A DNA stretch of 64,000 bases from Johnsonella sp. (GTDB taxonomy: Bacteria > Bacillota > Clostridia > Lachnospirales > Lachnospiraceae), in NCBI GenBank assembly GCA_030529445.1, contig JAUMWW010000014.1:1-64000 (forward strand), in the 5' to 3' direction. Below are positions 60,454 to 64,000 of this stretch, in pieces. Position 1 is the first letter of the stretch; every line of letters starts with the position of its first letter. A program made the position numbers and the translations under genes. The notes under the pieces were generated by a model that saw only the letters and a list, made by a program, of their open reading frames with translations, was not told where the DNA came from and made no database searches.

Positions 60454-61270
60454 ACTGTTTGCGAAAAAAACGCTTGCCTTTCCCTATATCCTGTGGATCG
60501 CCGGATTTACGATCATTCCCCTGCTTCTGATTATTTTTTACGGCTTGCAGGATAAAAACGGGAATTTTACCCTGGATAATATTCTTTCAATGGGAACGCC
60601 GGAGCATTTTAAGGCGCTGATGATATCCATCCTGCTTTCGGTAATCAGCACACTGATCTGTTTGGTGCTTGCCTATCCGCTTGCGCTGGTGCTCAGAAGC
60701 AGAGGAGCGAGGGCGGGAAGCTTCATCGTGTTTATCTTTATTTTGCCGATGTGGATGAATTTTTTGCTCCGTACCCTGGCATGGCAGACCCTGCTTGAGA
60801 AAAACGGCGTAATCAACGGAATTCTCGAGGCGCTGCATCTGCCGGAAATCTCGATTATCAATACCGAATATGCGATCATACTCGGTATGGTTTATAATTT
60901 TCTGCCCTTTATGGTGCTGCCGATTTATAATGTCTTAGTCAAGATCGAGGACAGCGTGATCCATGCGGCTGCCGATTTGGGGGCGAACCGCTGGCAGACT
61001 TTCTTAAGGATTCTTCTGCCGCTGAGCGTGCCGGGAATCATAAGCGGAATCACGATGGTATTCGTTCCCGCGCTCACGACCTTTGTTATCAGCAATATAC
61101 TGGGAGGAAGCAAGATCCTGCTCATCGGCAACGTGATAGAGCAGGAATTTACCAAGGGAGGAAGCCGGAATATCGGATCGGGGCTTTCCCTCGTGATGAT
61201 GATTTTCATCCTGCTGAGCATGGCGCTGATTGCAAAATATGATAAGAAAGGGGAGGGCAGCACGTTTTGA
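60446..61270 (+). CDS. potB: Spermidine/putrescine ABC transporter permease PotB
   Basis: 274 residues, six predicted transmembrane helices: [39 protein letters not shown] (the PotB W-x-x-x-LLR motif) and the ATPase-contact loop [20 protein letters not shown]. It starts inside the end of potA and its stop overlaps the potC start. Confidence 0.95.
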   Translation: MNKLFAKKTLAFPYILWIAGFTIIPLLLIIFYGLQDKNGNFTLDNILSMGTPEHFKALMISILLSVISTLICLVLAYPLALVLRSRGARAGSFIVFIFILPMWMNFLLRTLAWQTLLEKNGVINGILEALHLPEISIINTEYAIILGMVYNFLPFMVLPIYNVLVKIEDSVIHAAADLGANRWQTFLRILLPLSVPGIISGITMVFVPALTTFVISNILGGSKILLIGNVIEQEFTKGGSRNIGSGLSLVMMIFILLSMALIAKYDKKGEGSTF

Positions 61271-62079
61271 CAATAAAACTTTCCGAAAGACTCAGAAGCA
61301 TTTGTGGTAATTTTTATATCGTATTTATTTTAATCTTTCTCTATGCCCCGATTGCGACAATGATGGTGCTGAGCTTTAATGAGAGCAAGTCCAGAACCCG
61401 CTGGGGCGGCTTTACGATGAGATGGTATGAGCAGCTTTTCGAGAGCGCGACGATCATGGCGGCGTTTCGCAATACCATCGTTATTGCGCTGATCTCCGCA
61501 TTGATTGCGACCCTGATCGGAACGGTGGCGGCGATTGCGATCAATGATATGGCTACGCTTCCCAAGGGCATTATTATGGGGCTGACCAATATTCCGATGC
61601 TGAATGCCGATATCGTTACCGGAATTTCCCTCATGCTTGCCTTTATTGCATTCGGGATATCCCTGGGCTTTAAGACCATCGTCATCAGCCATATTACCTT
61701 TAATATCCCCTATGTGATATTATCGGTCATGCCAAAACTCAAGCAGACCAGCAAGTATTCCTATGAGGCGGCGCTGGATCTGGGGGCGACGCCGATCAGA
61801 GCGTTTTTTGCGGTGGTTATGCCCGATATCATACCGGGAGTGCTTTCCGGATTTCTGCTTGCCTTTACGATGTCCCTGGATGATTTCATCATTACCCATT
61901 TCACCAAGGGAGCGGGAATCAATACTCTGTCGACTTTGATTTATTCCGAAGTAAGGAGAGGAATCAAGCCGAGCATGTATGCACTGTCAAGCATTATCTT
62001 CCTGTCGGTGCTGGTTCTGCTTTTGATTACGAATTTTGCTCCGGGCTATTTGGCAAAGCGCATTAAAAAAATGAATTAG
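61267..62079 (+). CDS. potC: Spermidine/putrescine ABC transporter permease PotC
   Basis: 270 residues, six transmembrane helices: APIATMMVLSFNESKSRTRW, MRWYEQLFESATIMAAFRNT, EAALDLGATPIRAFFAVVMP as the EAA loop, and LSLDDF-type TMSLDDFIITHFTKGAGINT, the PotC hallmark. The start is a TTG overlapping the potB TGA (TTGA); GGGAGG lies ten nt upstream and no ATG fits. Followed after 146 nt by potD. Confidence 0.95.
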   Translation: MTIKLSERLRSICGNFYIVFILIFLYAPIATMMVLSFNESKSRTRWGGFTMRWYEQLFESATIMAAFRNTIVIALISALIATLIGTVAAIAINDMATLPKGIIMGLTNIPMLNADIVTGISLMLAFIAFGISLGFKTIVISHITFNIPYVILSVMPKLKQTSKYSYEAALDLGATPIRAFFAVVMPDIIPGVLSGFLLAFTMSLDDFIITHFTKGAGINTLSTLIYSEVRRGIKPSMYALSSIIFLSVLVLLLITNFAPGYLAKRIKKMN

Positions 62080-62225
62080 AGAAAAGATAAAAACGGTATT
62101 ATTCATGCAGCGCATGATGATATAAGCAACATTCCGCATATATCCGAGCCGCTTTCAGGCGGAGCTTTCGAGGCGGATGATGCGGGCAGGCGGCATAGTT
62201 TTAAAAGTAAGGAGGAGAAATAAAG

Positions 62226-63350
62226 ATGTTGATTCAAAAGAGAGGGCTGATGATGGCGGCGTTTTTGCTGGCGGGGGCACTGGGACTGAGTGCCTGCGGC
62301 AAAAAGGAGGAGGCAAAGGATGCCTCGCTTACAGAGGCTGAGGCGAAGGAGCCGGGGAGCGCCGGAGAGGTCTATGTATATAACTGGGGAGAGTATATCG
62401 ACGAGACCGTGATAGAGGACTTTGAAAATGAAACGGGAATCAAGGTGGTATACGATCTTTTTGAAACCAATGAGGAAATGTATCCCGTAGTGGAAGCGGG
62501 CGGCGTCGTATACGATGTGGTCTGCCCCTCGGATTATATGATCAAGAAGATGATAGACAATGATCTGCTTGCCGAAATCAATCTGGATAATGTGTCGAAT
62601 GTCAAGAATATCGGCGAGAAATACTTGGATTTTGCCAAGGCATACGATCCGGAGAATAAGTACTCCGTTCCCTATAATTGGGGAACCGTCGGCATTCTCT
62701 ATAATACATCCATGGTTGAAGGAGATCCGGACAGCTGGGATGTGCTCTGGGACGAGAAATATAAGGGAGAGATTCTGATGCAGGATTCCGTCAGGGATGC
62801 ATTTATGGTCGGGCAGAAAAAACTGGGCTTTTCGATCAACACTACGGATAAGGCGGAGCTGGAGAAGGTGAGAGATCTGCTGATTGAGCAAAAGCCCCTC
62901 GTACAGGCTTATGTTATCGATCAGGTAAGAGATAAGATGATAGGCGGAGAGGCTGCGCTTGCGGTGATCTATTCGGGAGAAATGCTCTATATACAGAATG
63001 AGGTTGCGGAATCGGGAGAGGATTTCGAGCTCAAGTATGTGATTCCGAAGGAGGGAAGCAATGTCTGGCTGGACGGCTGGGTAATTCCGAAAAACGCAAA
63101 GAATAAAGAGAATGCGGAAAAATGGATAGATTTCATGTGCAGAGGAGATATTGCAAAGAAAAACTTCGAATACATCACCTATCCTACGCCAAATACCGCG
63201 GCATTCGAGCTTTTGGATAAGGAGATGCAGGAGAACAAGGCGGTCTTCCCGGATGACGAGATGCTTAAAAACTGCGAGGTTTTCGAGTATTTGGGACCGG
63301 AGGCGGAGGATCAGTATAACGCATTCTGGAAGGAAATCAAATCCAATTAA
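62226..63350 (+). CDS. potD: Spermidine/putrescine-binding lipoprotein PotD
   Basis: 374 residues: type II signal peptide with lipobox LSAC (Cys near residue 20), then VYVYNWGEYIDETVIEDFEN, the classic PotD start; EAGGVVYDVVCPSDYMIKKM, YNWGTVGILYNTSMVEGD and EGSNVWLDGWVIPKNAKNKE follow. It captures polyamine outside the membrane. AAGGAGGAGAAATAAAG precedes the ATG. The gap to potC has no terminator, so it belongs to the potABC transcript. Confidence 0.96.
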   Translation: MLIQKRGLMMAAFLLAGALGLSACGKKEEAKDASLTEAEAKEPGSAGEVYVYNWGEYIDETVIEDFENETGIKVVYDLFETNEEMYPVVEAGGVVYDVVCPSDYMIKKMIDNDLLAEINLDNVSNVKNIGEKYLDFAKAYDPENKYSVPYNWGTVGILYNTSMVEGDPDSWDVLWDEKYKGEILMQDSVRDAFMVGQKKLGFSINTTDKAELEKVRDLLIEQKPLVQAYVIDQVRDKMIGGEAALAVIYSGEMLYIQNEVAESGEDFELKYVIPKEGSNVWLDGWVIPKNAKNKENAEKWIDFMCRGDIAKKNFEYITYPTPNTAAFELLDKEMQENKAVFPDDEMLKNCEVFEYLGPEAEDQYNAFWKEIKSN

Positions 63351-63371
63351 GGAATAAAGAAGCAAAATAAA

Positions 63372-63412
63372 AAAGCGGCTTTCCATCGGTTTTTCCGGTT
63401 GAGAGCCGCTTT
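63372..63412. terminator. Terminator between potD and lepB
   Basis: Nine-bp stem AAAGCGGCT (63372-63380) / AGCCGCTTT (63404-63412) with an inner partial stem; T-rich 3' flank, A-rich 5' flank. It lies between convergent genes. Confidence 0.8.
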
Positions 63413-63420
63413 CTTTTGTT

Positions 63421-64000
63421 TTATTTGAGTACCTGAATATTGGGGAAATAGCGGAAAAGAACTTTTGCAATGATTTTATCCCGGTAAACAAAGGGATTTT
63501 GCCATCTCCTCGCATCCGAAGAATTATTGCGGTTATCGCCCATGCAAAAATATCCGTCTTCGGGAACTTCAAAATGCATCGCGGGTTCGGGAAGCATGGG
63601 TTCCTTGATATAAGGCTCATCCAAAGCTTGAGAGGAGCCGTTGAGATATACCTTGCCGTCGATGATATCCACCGTATCGCCGGGAATGCCGATAATGCGC
63701 TTGACGAAATAGATTTCCTCATCATCCGGATATCGGAAAATAATGATATCTCCCCGTTTCGGATCCGAAAAGAGATAGGAATGGCGAAAGCCGATGATTC
63801 TATCCTTTGTCATAATTGTGTTTTCCATCGAAGCGGACGGAACTCTGGAGTTTGCGATGACGAAATTCGTCAAGAAAAGAGCGATTAACAATGCGGAGAC
63901 GAGAACCGTGATCCAGTTGAAAACCTCTTTTTTCAGATCGAAGACCTCCAACTCGTCGAACTCGTCGAGCTCATCAAGCTCATTTAAATCTTTAAGGTAT
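63421..64000 (-). CDS. lepB: Signal peptidase I, 5' end outside window
   Basis: At least 192 residues visible. One N-terminal transmembrane helix (ITVLVSALLIALFLTNFVIA), catalytic Ser in SRVPSASMENTIMTKDRIIG, catalytic Lys in EIYFVKRIIGIPGDTVDIID, and the box E motif CMGDNRNNSSDAR. It removes signal peptides of exported proteins, of which this window encodes many. A TTG at 63951 is the first start-like codon, but the frame stays open to the window edge through an acidic stretch (DLNELDELDEFDEL), so the true start is outside. That acidic cytosolic extension is unusual for the family. Confidence 0.93.
   Translation of the reverse strand, partial: YLKDLNELDELDEFDELEVFDLKKEVFNWITVLVSALLIALFLTNFVIANSRVPSASMENTIMTKDRIIGFRHSYLFSDPKRGDIIIFRYPDDEEIYFVKRIIGIPGDTVDIIDGKVYLNGSSQALDEPYIKEPMLPEPAMHFEVPEDGYFCMGDNRNNSSDARRWQNPFVYRDKIIAKVLFRYFPNIQVLK

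Noticed and set aside
62103..63725. 540-codon minus-strand frame
   Set aside because: Covers potD and part of lepB in the wrong frame; Leu/Ile/Arg-rich shadow sequence without family features.

Overview
The window looks like chromosomal DNA of a low-to-moderate GC Gram-positive anaerobe of the class Clostridia, most likely family Lachnospiraceae. That is an inference from the gene set and style: paired glgC/glgD, spoVG, mecA, a gdpP-rplI-dnaB run, a clostridial 2[4Fe-4S] ferredoxin, a DUF1858 protein, AIM24, VanW and DUF1461 proteins, and many secreted proteins with tryptophan/tyrosine-rich cell-wall (choline-binding-like) repeats. Strong purine-rich Shine-Dalgarno sites and several TTG/GTG starts fit the same group. 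No phage, transposon, CRISPR array, rRNA or plasmid function was seen. Genes at both edges are cut by the window.

Layout: 1-0.6 kb, end of a secreted repeat protein. 0.76-6.5 kb (minus), a maltodextrin-type operon (binding protein, two permeases, LacI regulator, malQ) with a perfect 18-bp operator under its promoter and no ATPase gene. 6.8-12.6 kb (plus), a small unknown protein, a PHP phosphatase, glycogen genes glgC-glgD, spoVG, a methyltransferase, a GH114-like protein and a ferredoxin. 12.7-16.5 kb (minus), gdpP-rplI-dnaB. 16.6-17.6 kb, DUF1858 protein and mecA. 17.8-21.8 kb (plus), an unusual cluster: a Ser/Thr kinase fused to a MinD/TadZ-like P-loop domain, a second P-loop protein, a small orphan and a membrane-anchored GH18 protein. 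21.9-28.7 kb (plus), asnA, a Sua5-type threonylcarbamoyl-AMP synthase, dCMP deaminase, nth, a DnaQ-like exonuclease, a 33-residue membrane peptide, a VanW protein, an AIR-synthase-like fragment and trmL. 28.7-34.8 kb (minus), an envelope operon (SH3b membrane protein, DUF1461, D,D-carboxypeptidase, exonuclease, two repeat proteins). 35-41.7 kb, trmB, pepP, yitT, an ornithine-cyclodeaminase-family gene, tRNA-Lys(CTT), a PH-domain protein and AIM24. 41.9-44.6 kb, rarA-rho. 44.7-52.7 kb (plus), a polysaccharide locus (polymerase/ligase, priming transferase, glf, rfbA, rfbB, nucleotidyltransferase, glycosyltransferase). 52.8-55.4 kb (minus), a repeat protein and a GH25 lysozyme. 55.6-59 kb, msrAB, aroC and a lactonase. 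59.4-63.4 kb (plus), potABCD. 63.4 kb to the end, a signal peptidase I running off the window.

How it fits together: imported maltodextrins would be processed by MalQ, and the neighbouring glgC/glgD would make ADP-glucose for glycogen. The polysaccharide genes and the many repeat proteins, lysozyme, carboxypeptidase and SH3b proteins describe a heavily decorated cell surface. The candidate for an undescribed system is the kinase/P-loop cluster at 17.8-20.1 kb. Its kinase has no in-frame ATG/GTG start, and its frame opens next to a strong Shine-Dalgarno site with only ATC or ATT available.
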